Shown: piece after piece, positions 39,689 through 47,298 of the stretch
Numbering within the stretch: position 1 is the first letter of the stretch
Layout: the number at the start of each line of letters is the position of its first letter
Origin: an uncultured Muribaculaceae bacterium
Lineage (GTDB): Bacteria > Bacteroidota > Bacteroidia > Bacteroidales > Muribaculaceae
DNA: 47,298 nucleotides
Assembly (NCBI GenBank): GCA_910587075.1
Contig: CAJUKE010000023.1
Coordinates: 1 to 47,298, forward strand
Direction of reading: 5' to 3'
Program-made: the position numbers and the translations under genes
The notes under the pieces: generated by a model
What the model was told of the DNA's origin: nothing
Databases searched by the model: none
Seen by the model: the letters and a program-made list of their open reading frames with translations, nothing else

Positions 39689-41296
39689 TCAGCGGTCGGC
39701 GGCGTCAGGCTCGCGCCATTTTCCGTCGGCCTTGATGATTTCGATCAGGCGCCCAACTGCCTGGTCGGACGGGAGGTTCTTCTCGACGCATTCCTTGCCG
39801 CGGTAGAGGCTGATTTTGCCGGCGGCGGCGCCGACATAGCCGTAGTCGGCGTCGGCCATCTCGCCGGGCCCGTTCACCACGCAACCCATCACGGCTATCT
39901 TCAGCCCTTTGAGGTGCGAAGTGGCCTCTTTGACGCGTTTTACTGTCTGCTGGAGGTCGAAAAGGGTGCGGCCGCAGCCGGGGCACGACACAAATTCGGT
40001 CTTGCTTATGCGGCGGCGGGTGGCCTGGAGAATCGACAGCGACAGTCGGCGGAGCTCTTCGGGGGAGAGCGCGTCCGACACGATCTCCATACCGTCGATC
40101 AGTCCGTTGAGCAGCAGCGCGCCGAAGTCGGCCGAGGCGCGGAGCACCACCTGGTCGGCCGAGGCTCCCGAATAGTCGATGCGGGCTATCACGGGGCGGC
40201 GGTCACCCTCGGCGGTCATGCGGTGCACTCGGGCCGAGAGGTCGCCCAGCGGGTTGGGGTGCGACGTGGTAAGCACGGCGACCCCATCGGCGGGAATCTC
40301 GTCGAGACCGACCACCACGGGCACGTTGTCGCCACCGACGGCGCCCACCGGGTCGGTCGGTCGCCGTTCGGGTCGGAGCGGGTTGTAGCCCGGCGCGTAT
40401 TCCCCCTCGATCGCGGGGGCGTCGGCGCGGGAGGCGATGTACGCGGCCAGCTCGCGGGCCACAGGCACTTCGGCCTCGGGCTCCTCGCTGAGCGATACGC
40501 GAATGGTGTCGCCGATACCCTCGGCGAGCAGGGTGCCGATACCGGCGGCCGAGCGCACTCGTCCGTCCTCGCCGTCGCCCGCCTCGGTAACCCCGAGGTG
40601 GAGCGGGAAGGCCATCCCCTCGCGCTCCATAGCGCTCACGAGGAGGCGGACCGTCTCGACCATCACCACCGTGTTGGATGCCTTAATGGAGATCACGATG
40701 TCGGTGAAATTCTCACCGACGGCCACGCGGAGGAATTCCATGGCGCTCTCCACCATACCCGCGGGGGTGTCGCCGTAGCGGCTCATGATGCGGTCGGAGA
40801 GGGAGCCGTGGTTGACCCCTATGCGGATGGCGGTACCGTGCTCGCTGCACACGCGCAGAAAGGGTACGAAGGTGTCGGCTATCTTCTTGAGTTCGAGGGC
40901 GTACTCCTCGTCGGTGTATTCGAGTTTCACGAACGTGCGCCCCGGATCGACGAAGTTGCCGGGGTTGATGCGCACCTTGTCGACCTCCTCGGCCGCGGCG
41001 AAAGCCGCCTTGGGGTTGAAGTGGATGTCGGCCACCAGGGGTATCCCGCACCCCATGGCGCGGAGCTGGCGGCGGATTTCGCCCATATTGCGGGCCTCGC
41101 GTACCCCCTGGGCGGTGAGGCGGTCGATGTCGGCGCCGGCCGCGGCGATGCGCGCCGCCTGGGCGACGGAGCCCTCGGTGTCCATAGTCGATGTGTTGTT
41201 CATCGACTGGATCCGCACGGGGTAGTCACTGCCGATTTTAACGTCGCCGACGGTGGTTGTGGAGGTTTTTCTCCGGCGATAGTCGAAAACGCTCAT
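39689..41296 (-). CDS. ispG: 4-hydroxy-3-methylbut-2-enyl diphosphate synthase, long form
   Basis: IspG (GcpE) reduces MEcPP to HMBPP in the MEP isoprenoid pathway with a [4Fe-4S] cluster. The 535-residue protein is the long, plant/Bacteroidota-type form with an extra domain between the TIM barrel and the reductase domain. The start MSVFDYRRRKTSTTTVGDVKIG and IRIGVNHGSLSDRIM mark the barrel. FVSCPGCGRTLFDL and GCVVNGPGEMADADYG supply the cluster cysteines. The ATG at 41296 overlaps the purE stop by one base, fixing the start. Confidence 0.95.
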   Translation of the reverse strand: MSVFDYRRRKTSTTTVGDVKIGSDYPVRIQSMNNTSTMDTEGSVAQAARIAAAGADIDRLTAQGVREARNMGEIRRQLRAMGCGIPLVADIHFNPKAAFAAAEEVDKVRINPGNFVDPGRTFVKLEYTDEEYALELKKIADTFVPFLRVCSEHGTAIRIGVNHGSLSDRIMSRYGDTPAGMVESAMEFLRVAVGENFTDIVISIKASNTVVMVETVRLLVSAMEREGMAFPLHLGVTEAGDGEDGRVRSAAGIGTLLAEGIGDTIRVSLSEEPEAEVPVARELAAYIASRADAPAIEGEYAPGYNPLRPERRPTDPVGAVGGDNVPVVVGLDEIPADGVAVLTTSHPNPLGDLSARVHRMTAEGDRRPVIARIDYSGASADQVVLRASADFGALLLNGLIDGMEIVSDALSPEELRRLSLSILQATRRRISKTEFVSCPGCGRTLFDLQQTVKRVKEATSHLKGLKIAVMGCVVNGPGEMADADYGYVGAAAGKISLYRGKECVEKNLPSDQAVGRLIEIIKADGKWREPDAADR

Positions 41297-41820
41297 CAGA
41301 AAGTAGCTTCGGGGTCGGAAACTTTGTATTCGTAGTCGATGCGGTCGAGCTCGGCGTTGGCCTTGACGATTTTCTGGCGCAGGGTCGACACCCATCCGTC
41401 GTAGCGAGCGGCCAGTTTGCCGTCGGCCAGCGCGAGGATGCGCACGGCGAGCACGGCGGCGTTCATCGCGCCGTCGATGGCGGTTGTGGCCACGGGTATG
41501 CCCGGAGGCATCTGCGCGATCGAGAGGAGGGCGTCGCGGCCCTGGAGGGTGGCCGAGAGGGGCACGCCGATCACGGGGAGGGGGGTAAGGGCCGAAATCA
41601 CTCCGGGGAGGGCGGCGGCCATGCCGGCGCCGGCGATGATGACCTTCACGCCGCGGCCTTTGGCTCCGCGGGCGAAGTCGGCCACCTCTTCGGGTGTGCG
41701 GTGGGCCGAGAGGGCGAGCATTTCAAAGGGTACCGCCATATTGTTGAGGAAGTCGGCGGCTTTTTTCATCACTGGCAGGTCGGAGGTGCTGCCCATTATG
41801 ATGCTGACGATGGGTGTCAT
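41296..41820 (-). CDS. purE: N5-carboxyaminoimidazole ribonucleotide mutase
   Basis: PurE converts N5-CAIR to CAIR in purine synthesis. The 174-residue protein shows the class I motifs: IIMGSTSDLPVMKKAADFL near the start, ALSAHRTPEEV with the catalytic histidine, AGAGMAAALPGV, and PVIGVPLS. Length and motifs are standard for class I octameric PurE. It starts 27 bases after the PAP2 gene and overlaps ispG by one base, so it lies within one operon. Confidence 0.96.
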   Translation of the reverse strand: MTPIVSIIMGSTSDLPVMKKAADFLNNMAVPFEMLALSAHRTPEEVADFARGAKGRGVKVIIAGAGMAAALPGVISALTPLPVIGVPLSATLQGRDALLSIAQMPPGIPVATTAIDGAMNAAVLAVRILALADGKLAARYDGWVSTLRQKIVKANAELDRIDYEYKVSDPEATF

Positions 41821-41847
41821 AGCTATAGGTTGTTACTGGGTTGAGGT

Positions 41848-42486
41848 TCAGTTGGAAGTGAAGAGGGGGGCGAGCCACCATGCGGCGGCGAAGATGCAGG
41901 TGAAGCCGTTGAGGAATCCGGCTGCCACCTGCCCCAGGGTGTGGCGCCGCAGTATCAGGCGGGCGGTGCACACCATGCCCGATAGAATGATGGCGGCGAT
42001 GAATTCGTATTCGAGGTCAATGACGCTGTTGCCGCTGAACATCAGGAAGAAAACAACGGCGGTGATGCCTCCCATGCCGGTCGCGTGGCCCGAGATTTTC
42101 CACTTGCTGTTGATGATGGTGAGCACCACCAGCGACAGCGCGCCCCCGATGAGGAACATCGACAGCCACATCGGGGCGTTGACGAAGCGGGTGTAGATGG
42201 CGGTGCCGACGTAGCACGCCGTGGTGATAAGGTAGGGCACCGTGCGCTCCTCGCGGTTGTTGAGGCCCGGCTCCTTGACGGCGCCGAGGCGGTGGAGCAG
42301 AAAGATGCAGATTATGGGGATGGCGCAGGTGGCGGCGAAGGTCACCGCCGTCACTATGATCCGGGCTCGCAGCGGGCTGAAGCAGAGATAGGAGAGGAGC
42401 ATGGCCAGGGCCACGCCGTAGGTCGCGGTCAGCATCGGGGAGAAGAGCACTGACAGGAAGCGCGAGAAACCGGTTAGAAACTTCAT
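41848..42486 (-). CDS. PAP2-superfamily membrane protein
   Basis: The 212-residue protein has about six transmembrane segments and the phosphatidic-acid-phosphatase motifs: a basic/proline-like EPGLNNREERTVPY, the SGHATGMGG motif and ARLILRRHTLGQVAAG (the S/A-R-x5-H-T motif). The first motif is weaker than K-x6-RP. It may dephosphorylate a lipid or isoprenoid phosphate in the inner membrane; undecaprenyl diphosphate is one candidate. It follows rpoN by 51 bases and is followed by purE. Confidence 0.85.
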   Translation of the reverse strand: MKFLTGFSRFLSVLFSPMLTATYGVALAMLLSYLCFSPLRARIIVTAVTFAATCAIPIICIFLLHRLGAVKEPGLNNREERTVPYLITTACYVGTAIYTRFVNAPMWLSMFLIGGALSLVVLTIINSKWKISGHATGMGGITAVVFFLMFSGNSVIDLEYEFIAAIILSGMVCTARLILRRHTLGQVAAGFLNGFTCIFAAAWWLAPLFTSN

Positions 42487-42537
42487 TTTGAGTATGCTGT
42501 TGTTTTTAGTTGTCGAATGTTGGAGGGAGCGGGGCGG

Positions 42538-43998
42538 TCAGGTGGTTTTGCGCAGCCGTGCCACGGGGAATCCGAGCCGTTCGCGGTATTTGGCCACCGT
42601 GCGGCGGGCTATGTCGAGCCCCCGGTCGCGCAGCAGCGCGGTGAGCTGCTCGTCGCTCAGCGGGCGGGCCTTGTCCTCGGCCTCGATCAGTTCGGTGAGG
42701 AAGGCCGATATGCGGGGCGATGTGGTCGCGTCGTCGTTCTCCTTCGACCGCTCGTTGAAGAGGGCCTTCAAGGGGTAGAGTCCGCGCGGTGTCGCCACAT
42801 ATTTGCCTTGGGTGGCGCGGGAAATCACCGAGAGGTCGTAGCCGGTGAGTTCGGCGATGTCGCGGAGCACCATCGGGCGCAACCTCGCCGGGTCGTCGGA
42901 GAGGAAGAAGTCGCGTTGCAGCCCCATGATGGCGGCCATGACGCGGTATAGCGCTTCCTGACGCATTGAGATGAGCCTGATGAACCCCTGGGCGTCGTCG
43001 CGGCGGCTTTTGATGAAGAGCCTCGCGGCGGCGGTTTCCCTCGGCGAGGCCGGGGGGAGGGGTGTGTCCTCGGCGAAAGTGCCGGCTATCGACAGCTCGG
43101 GTATGCGGTTGAGGAGGGTCAGGGTGAGCGTGCCGTCGGGCTCCGGCTCCACCAGAAAGTCGGGGGAGATATGGCGCGAGCGGTCGTCGAGCGGCGAGGA
43201 TGCGAGCATCGCCCCCGGCTTGGGGTTCAGCCGGGCGATCAGGGCGAGAGCGTCGTCGAGATCGCCGCGGGTGATACCTAAGGCGGAAGCGATTTTGTCG
43301 AAGTGTCGTTTGGAGAAGAGGTCGAAATAGTCGCGGAGCACCTCGCGGGCCGTGAGCTGCTCGGTGGAGCGCGGCAGGCGGTCAATCTGCAGCAGCAGGC
43401 AGTCGCGGAGGTCGGTCGCGCCTATTCCGGCGGGGTCGAGGGTGCGGGTAAGGTCCCACACGCGTTTCACGGTCGAAGCGGGGATGTCGAGCCCCTCGGC
43501 CATGAGTATGTCGTCGGCTATTGCCCGCGGCTCGCGGGTGAGGTAGCCGTTGTCGTCGAGGTTCCCTATGATATGGCTGGCGGCCACCCGCTCCGTGTCG
43601 GTGAGTTCGAGCTGCTGGTCGACCTGCCTCATAAGCGACTCGTAGAGGGTCTCGCCGTAAGCGTCGGGCGATACCGAGGGGTCGGGGTGCTGGAGGTCGG
43701 CCCTCCCCCGGAATGTGTTGCCGGGGAGGAAGTTGTCGGGCACGTCGTCGTCGGAGGCGAAGTCGGCCCTGCTCAGCTGCTCCGGGGTCTCGGAGAATTT
43801 GGAGCCGTCCTCGGTGAGGGGCTCAGCGGCGTGTTCGGCGGGATCGGAAGCTTCGAGCGCGGGCATATCCTCGACGGCCCGGCGCACCTCTTCCTCGATC
43901 TCAGGCCCGTTCATCTCCAGCAGGCGCACGAACTGCACCTGCTGGGGAGTGAGCTTCTGCCGAAGCCCCTGGGTCTGGCTTAGACGCTGCGTTGCCAT
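42538..43998 (-). CDS. rpoN: RNA polymerase sigma-54 factor
   Basis: Sigma-54 directs polymerase to -24/-12 promoters and needs an AAA+ activator to open them. The 486-residue protein has the Q/L-rich activator-interacting region (RLSQTQGLRQKLTPQQVQFVRLLEM), an acidic region II, a core-binding domain (GNLDDNGYL, LQTFDPAGIGA-like DPAGIGATDLRDCLL) and the C-terminal RpoN box ARRTVAKYRE (about 466-475). Region I differs slightly from the usual LxxxQxL pattern, as in other Bacteroidota. No sigma-54 activator gene lies in the window. It precedes PAP2-purE-ispG-M16 on the same strand. Confidence 0.95.
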   Translation of the reverse strand: MATQRLSQTQGLRQKLTPQQVQFVRLLEMNGPEIEEEVRRAVEDMPALEASDPAEHAAEPLTEDGSKFSETPEQLSRADFASDDDVPDNFLPGNTFRGRADLQHPDPSVSPDAYGETLYESLMRQVDQQLELTDTERVAASHIIGNLDDNGYLTREPRAIADDILMAEGLDIPASTVKRVWDLTRTLDPAGIGATDLRDCLLLQIDRLPRSTEQLTAREVLRDYFDLFSKRHFDKIASALGITRGDLDDALALIARLNPKPGAMLASSPLDDRSRHISPDFLVEPEPDGTLTLTLLNRIPELSIAGTFAEDTPLPPASPRETAAARLFIKSRRDDAQGFIRLISMRQEALYRVMAAIMGLQRDFFLSDDPARLRPMVLRDIAELTGYDLSVISRATQGKYVATPRGLYPLKALFNERSKENDDATTSPRISAFLTELIEAEDKARPLSDEQLTALLRDRGLDIARRTVAKYRERLGFPVARLRKTT

Positions 43999-44016
43999 AG
44001 GGGTGGTGTAGGCGGG

Positions 44017-44922
44017 TTATTTGCCCATTTCAACAGTCATTTTGCGCAGGATCTCGCTGTCGATGGCGATAGCGCTCTTGGTGTCGACCGTCACGTCGAA
44101 GGCGCCGCCGCAGGTGAAGGTGCCCGCGAGGGTGCGGCAGGGGTTGAGCAGGAGCTTGAAGTCGGTCACGGCGTAGGTCGAGTTGGGGATGTTGTTGTTC
44201 TCCGGCTCGAACTTTTCGGGCACGTCGATACTCAGGCCGTTGTCGTTGACGGTGAAGGGGTGCGAGAGGAAGTTCATATCCATCGTGCGGGGCATCTTGT
44301 CGGCGAACTTGGCCTCGTAGAGGAGCACTTTGGCTTTCTGTGTCTTCTGGTCGAGAATGAGGAAGTACACGGTCTTCTCCCACTCGAACGATTCCATGCC
44401 GGGGCGGGCGGAGGCCACGGTGGTCTTGCCCATGAAGGCGTTGTACTTCATGACGGCGCGGATTTTGTAGGCGTTGTCAAGGGTGTACTCGACGCGTACG
44501 ATCTCAGGGGCGCGGCCCGAGGAGAAGATGTAGGCGTTGAAGGCGGTGATCTCGTGGTCACCTCCGTTCTCATCCTTTACGATGAGCTGGTCGCGGTTGG
44601 AGATTGTCCAGGCGTTGTCCTGGGGGTCGATCGAGAGCGCGAGGCCGGAGATGGTGAAGCTGGCGGTCTTTCCATCGGCGAAGGTGAGTTTCTCAACCTG
44701 CAGGCTCGCGTTGAAGGTCGAGGTGTTGATGTCGAAGCTGTAGGTGGGGGCTTCGAAGACTGACCACTCGCCTGTGGAGAGGTCTTTGGCGGTGGTGAAC
44801 GACACGTTGGGATTCAGCACCAGCTTGATGTTGGGGTCGAAGTCGGGATTGTCGTTCGAGTCGCAGGCGGTCGCGCCGGCAAGGAGGATGAGAGCGGCGG
44901 CGAAGGTCTTGAAAATTTTCAT
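44017..44922 (-). CDS. Lipoprotein of unknown function, partner of the TonB-dependent receptor
   Basis: The 301-residue precursor has a lipoprotein signal (LILLAGATAC, C20) followed by a short acidic linker (DSNDNPDFDPN), typical of surface or outer-membrane lipoproteins in Bacteroidales. The mature part is beta-rich with regular strands (YSFDINTSTFNASLQVEKL, FTISGLALSIDP, YTLDNAYKIRAVMKYNAFMG) suggesting a lipocalin- or calycin-like barrel. I do not recognise a named family. It starts 14 bases after the receptor stop and is therefore a likely substrate-capture or accessory partner of that receptor. It shows no HmuY or SusD signature. Confidence 0.72.
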   Translation of the reverse strand: MKIFKTFAAALILLAGATACDSNDNPDFDPNIKLVLNPNVSFTTAKDLSTGEWSVFEAPTYSFDINTSTFNASLQVEKLTFADGKTASFTISGLALSIDPQDNAWTISNRDQLIVKDENGGDHEITAFNAYIFSSGRAPEIVRVEYTLDNAYKIRAVMKYNAFMGKTTVASARPGMESFEWEKTVYFLILDQKTQKAKVLLYEAKFADKMPRTMDMNFLSHPFTVNDNGLSIDVPEKFEPENNNIPNSTYAVTDFKLLLNPCRTLAGTFTCGGAFDVTVDTKSAIAIDSEILRKMTVEMGK

Positions 44923-44936
44923 TCTTTGCGTTGGTT

Positions 44937-47231
44937 CTAATTGAATTCTAAGTTCCAGCGAGCGGTAAGCCCGAAACTCGTCCGGGGGCCGCGCTGCAGG
45001 AACGCGTTCTTGATAGAAACGAAATAAAAAGTATCATATTGCGCGGCGGTGAGGTTGTCGGCCCATAATTCCGCCGAGAAATTGCCGAACTCGGCTGTGG
45101 CCGATGCGGCGAGGGTGCAGTAGAAGGGCTGGCTGACGGTGTTGGCCTCGTCCCACCATATGCGTCCCACCCCCCTGGCGTTGGCCTGGATGGTGAGCCC
45201 GGTGAGCGCTGGGCCGCTGAACGAGCGGCTCCAGGTGGCGCCGGCGAAGAGGGTGTTGGCCGGGGCGTAGGGCACGCGCTTGCCCGAATGGTCCTCCTTG
45301 CCGTCGTCGTAGCGGAGGAAGCGGGCGTCGGTGTGGCCGTACGATGCCCGGAACTCCCAGTCGGAGGCGGGGCGCCAGGTCGCGGCCACTTCGGCACCGC
45401 GCGAGCGGGAGCGCCCGGCGTTGGTCATCATGCGCCCGGTGGAGTCACCCTCGGGAAACACGGTGAGCTGCTGGTCAGAGCATTCGATCCAGAATAGGGC
45501 GGCCTCGGCCCGGAGCTTTCCATCGAAGAGGTCGAGGTGCGCTCCCGCCTCGAAGGTCCAGCTCTTCTCGGGGTCGTAGCCGATGGTCTCGGCAATGTCG
45601 TAGTCGGGGTTTATGCCGGTGAAGGCCATCACGTCCTGTTGGAGCACGTTGGAGAACATCTGCGTGTTGTAGCCTCCCGCCTTGTAACCCTTGGTGGCCG
45701 AGGCGTAGAGGTTTCCGGCGTTGTCCGGGAGGGTGTAGCTCACCGAGAGTTTCGGCAGCAGTTGGAAGAAATCCTTTGAAAGGTTGCCCCGCTTGTCGAT
45801 CACCACCGGCACCTGGCGGTAGGGCACCCCGTCGTGGTAGTAGGTGAACGATGAGTTGCAGTGGCTGTGGTAGTCGAGCGCCGCCCGCTCCCAGTCGAAC
45901 CGCAGCCCGAGTGTGAGGTTCCAGCTCCCGAGCGAGAGGGAGCTTTCGTGGTAGGCCGACGCGCCGTAGGAGGGGAGTATGAAGTCGCTCCCCAGGAGAA
46001 ACGAGCGCTCGTCCCACCGCAGGGGGTACGCGGGGTTGGCCTCCGTGGGCTTGGCTTCGAGCAGGTTGGTGATGCCGTAGTCGCCGAAAGTCACCGGGGC
46101 GCGCATCTTCCCGCGCTTGCCGAAAGCGAACACTCCGCCGAGCCAGCTGTAGCTTCCCGCCGAGCCGCGGGCCACGAAGTCGGCCGTCACGCCCCACTCC
46201 TTGCGGGCCTGGGTGAGGGTGAAGTAGTCAACCGGGAGGAAGTCCTGGTCGAGGGTCATATCGTCGTCGATATACTGGAAACTGATGATCGACGAGAAGT
46301 CTATCCCGCGGAGGCGGTGCTTCACGGTGAGGCCGTCGGTGAACGAGGTGCGGCGGTAGTAGCAGGTGTCATTGTAGGCCACGCGCCCCGTGGCAACCGA
46401 CTGGTAGGGGTAGCCGTTCTGGCGGGCTATCGAGAAGGTGGCGGCGTTCTCCACCATCACGTTCTCCGCCGGGCGCCAGGCGGTTTTCCATCGGGCCGAC
46501 CATTGGCGCTCCCTCCCTACCGGGGTGTTGTTGTACTCGTTGCGGTAGAAGCCGTCGGTGCCCCCGGCCATGAGGTTGAGCCCCATGCCGAGTCCGTCGG
46601 CCAGACGCCCGTAGACCGATGCCGACGCCTTGTAGGCGTTGCGGTTGCCGTAGGTGGCCCGCACCCTCACCCCCTCCCACGACAGCGGCGAGAGGGTGTA
46701 CACGTTTACCAGGCCCCCCATCGTGTTTCGGCCGTAGAGGATGTTCTGCGGGCCGCGGAGCACCTCTACGCGGGCAATGTCGGTGAGGTCGAAGTCGAAA
46801 TTATCCTTGTTGAGCATCGGCACGTTGTCGATGTTCAGCCCGACCACAGGCTGGTCGATGCGGGCGCCGAGCCCGCGGACGTAGACCGTCGAAGTCATCC
46901 TGGAGCCGTAGGCGGGTATGTAGAAGTTTGGGGCGATTTCGCTGGCTTGCTTGATGTTGGCTATGTCGAGCCGCTGTATGGCGCTCTCCCCGAGGGTGGT
47001 TATCGCCTCGTCGCGGTTGGCGAGGGCGCCCCCCTTGATGCCGGTAACCGACACCTCGCGGAGGGTCAGCACCGTGTCGGTTGCGGCCCGCGGTGCGCGG
47101 GGTTCGGCCTGCGCGTGCACGGCGCATATGGCTGCCGCGGCGGCGCATATTGTGAGCCGCCGCCGGTTCAGACGGGCGAAACTTGAAATTGATAGACTGA
47201 TCACGCCGCGAAGATACGGAAAAATCCCCAT
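44937..47231 (-). CDS. TonB-dependent outer-membrane receptor
   Basis: The 764-residue receptor imports a scarce ligand through the outer membrane with TonB energy. A signal peptide lies at about 27-41 (RLTICAAAAAICAVHAQA). The plug begins at TLREVSVTGIKGG and has IARVEVLRGPQNILYGRNTMGGLVNV; the barrel ends at TARWNLEFN. It lacks the N-terminal carboxypeptidase-like domain of SusC proteins, so a siderophore-, cobalamin- or metal-type ligand is more likely than a glycan. The ATG at 47231 gives a long N-region; a GTG at 47204 with TATCTTCG just upstream (47216-47209) is an alternative. The lipoprotein gene follows after 14 bases. 47232-47298 holds no gene. Confidence 0.9.
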   Translation of the reverse strand: MGIFPYLRGVISLSISSFARLNRRRLTICAAAAAICAVHAQAEPRAPRAATDTVLTLREVSVTGIKGGALANRDEAITTLGESAIQRLDIANIKQASEIAPNFYIPAYGSRMTSTVYVRGLGARIDQPVVGLNIDNVPMLNKDNFDFDLTDIARVEVLRGPQNILYGRNTMGGLVNVYTLSPLSWEGVRVRATYGNRNAYKASASVYGRLADGLGMGLNLMAGGTDGFYRNEYNNTPVGRERQWSARWKTAWRPAENVMVENAATFSIARQNGYPYQSVATGRVAYNDTCYYRRTSFTDGLTVKHRLRGIDFSSIISFQYIDDDMTLDQDFLPVDYFTLTQARKEWGVTADFVARGSAGSYSWLGGVFAFGKRGKMRAPVTFGDYGITNLLEAKPTEANPAYPLRWDERSFLLGSDFILPSYGASAYHESSLSLGSWNLTLGLRFDWERAALDYHSHCNSSFTYYHDGVPYRQVPVVIDKRGNLSKDFFQLLPKLSVSYTLPDNAGNLYASATKGYKAGGYNTQMFSNVLQQDVMAFTGINPDYDIAETIGYDPEKSWTFEAGAHLDLFDGKLRAEAALFWIECSDQQLTVFPEGDSTGRMMTNAGRSRSRGAEVAATWRPASDWEFRASYGHTDARFLRYDDGKEDHSGKRVPYAPANTLFAGATWSRSFSGPALTGLTIQANARGVGRIWWDEANTVSQPFYCTLAASATAEFGNFSAELWADNLTAAQYDTFYFVSIKNAFLQRGPRTSFGLTARWNLEFN

Positions 47232-47298
47232 CCGCCCACTATGGGGTCAGTAGATTTTTCCGGTTGGTGAGGATGGTGGGTTGCCGTATAATGCTTAC

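Noticed and set aside
39686..41335. 549-codon open frame antisense to ispG
   Set aside because: The opposite strand encodes a complete IspG with cluster cysteines; the antisense translation is low-complexity Gly/Val/His/Arg.
45861..47186. 441-codon open frame antisense to the TonB-dependent receptor
   Set aside because: It is a codon-bias shadow of the receptor; the sense strand carries clear plug and barrel motifs.
1..47298. tRNA, rRNA, CRISPR array, insertion sequence or prophage
   Set aside because: No cloverleaf, spaced identical repeats, transposase, integrase or phage structural gene could be found in any frame.

Overview
The window reads as chromosomal DNA of a high-GC member of the Bacteroidales (Bacteroidota), most likely Muribaculaceae or a close relative. 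The evidence is a Bacteroidota-type gene set (fimbrillin/DUF5119/DUF3575 cluster, long two-part IspG, viroplasmin-RNase H fusion, PorT-like barrel, AddA, lipoproteins with a Bacteroidota lipobox). Promoters also fit the phylum: most recognisable ones read TTG or TTTG, about 20 bases, then TAnnTTTG or TAnnTTCG. Family-level placement is inference from GC content and gene style. I see no tRNA, rRNA, CRISPR array, insertion sequence, integrase or prophage.

Layout, left to right. 1-278: two GC-rich hairpins, then a G-rich degenerate repeat. 279-3842: glycosyltransferase, tyrS and an aspartate-type aminotransferase, all on the minus strand. 3942-6893: minus operon mscL-aroK-alanine-dehydrogenase-like-RNase H. 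6913-10643: AddA-type helicase-nuclease on plus. 10654-14422: minus operon pdxA-LysM/periplasmic-binding protein-PorT-like barrel. 14532-15721: a DUF59 Fe-S assembly factor and an LpxH-like lipid A hydrolase. 15722-16136: a non-coding stretch with nested inverted repeats, a promoter, a probable short RNA with a strong terminator, and three short direct repeats. 16137-19914: a DcaP-like porin, a glutaminase homologue lacking catalytic residues behind a structured leader, and a secreted alpha/beta hydrolase. 20012-23918: polA and meaB. 24067-24886: FKBP isomerase and YjbQ.

24987-30408 is a surface-protein region: a DUF3575-DUF5119-fimbrillin cluster followed by a large secreted adhesin-like protein. 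30483-38434 is accessory in character: a urea transporter, two toxin-first HigBA-type modules, a potassium-channel-like protein with an unusual filter, an AraC regulator divergent from an exported carboxymuconolactone decarboxylase/cupin protein, an acyltransferase, a Crp-type regulator and an unknown exported protein. 38453-43998 holds rpoN, a PAP2 membrane protein, purE, ispG and an M16 peptidase on minus. 44017-47231 is a TonB-dependent receptor with a lipoprotein partner.

The points most worth a second look are: the glutaminase-fold protein with Ser-x-x-Gln instead of Ser-x-x-Lys plus a CxxC/HxH loop, and its foldable leader; the putative short RNA with its upstream operator-like nested palindrome; PolA with a decayed proofreading site; an alanine-dehydrogenase-like protein lacking its usual nucleotide loop; the TVGCD channel; and two toxin-antitoxin promoters with palindromes in their spacers, one apparently leaderless. 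All functions are inferred by reading the sequence; no database search was run.
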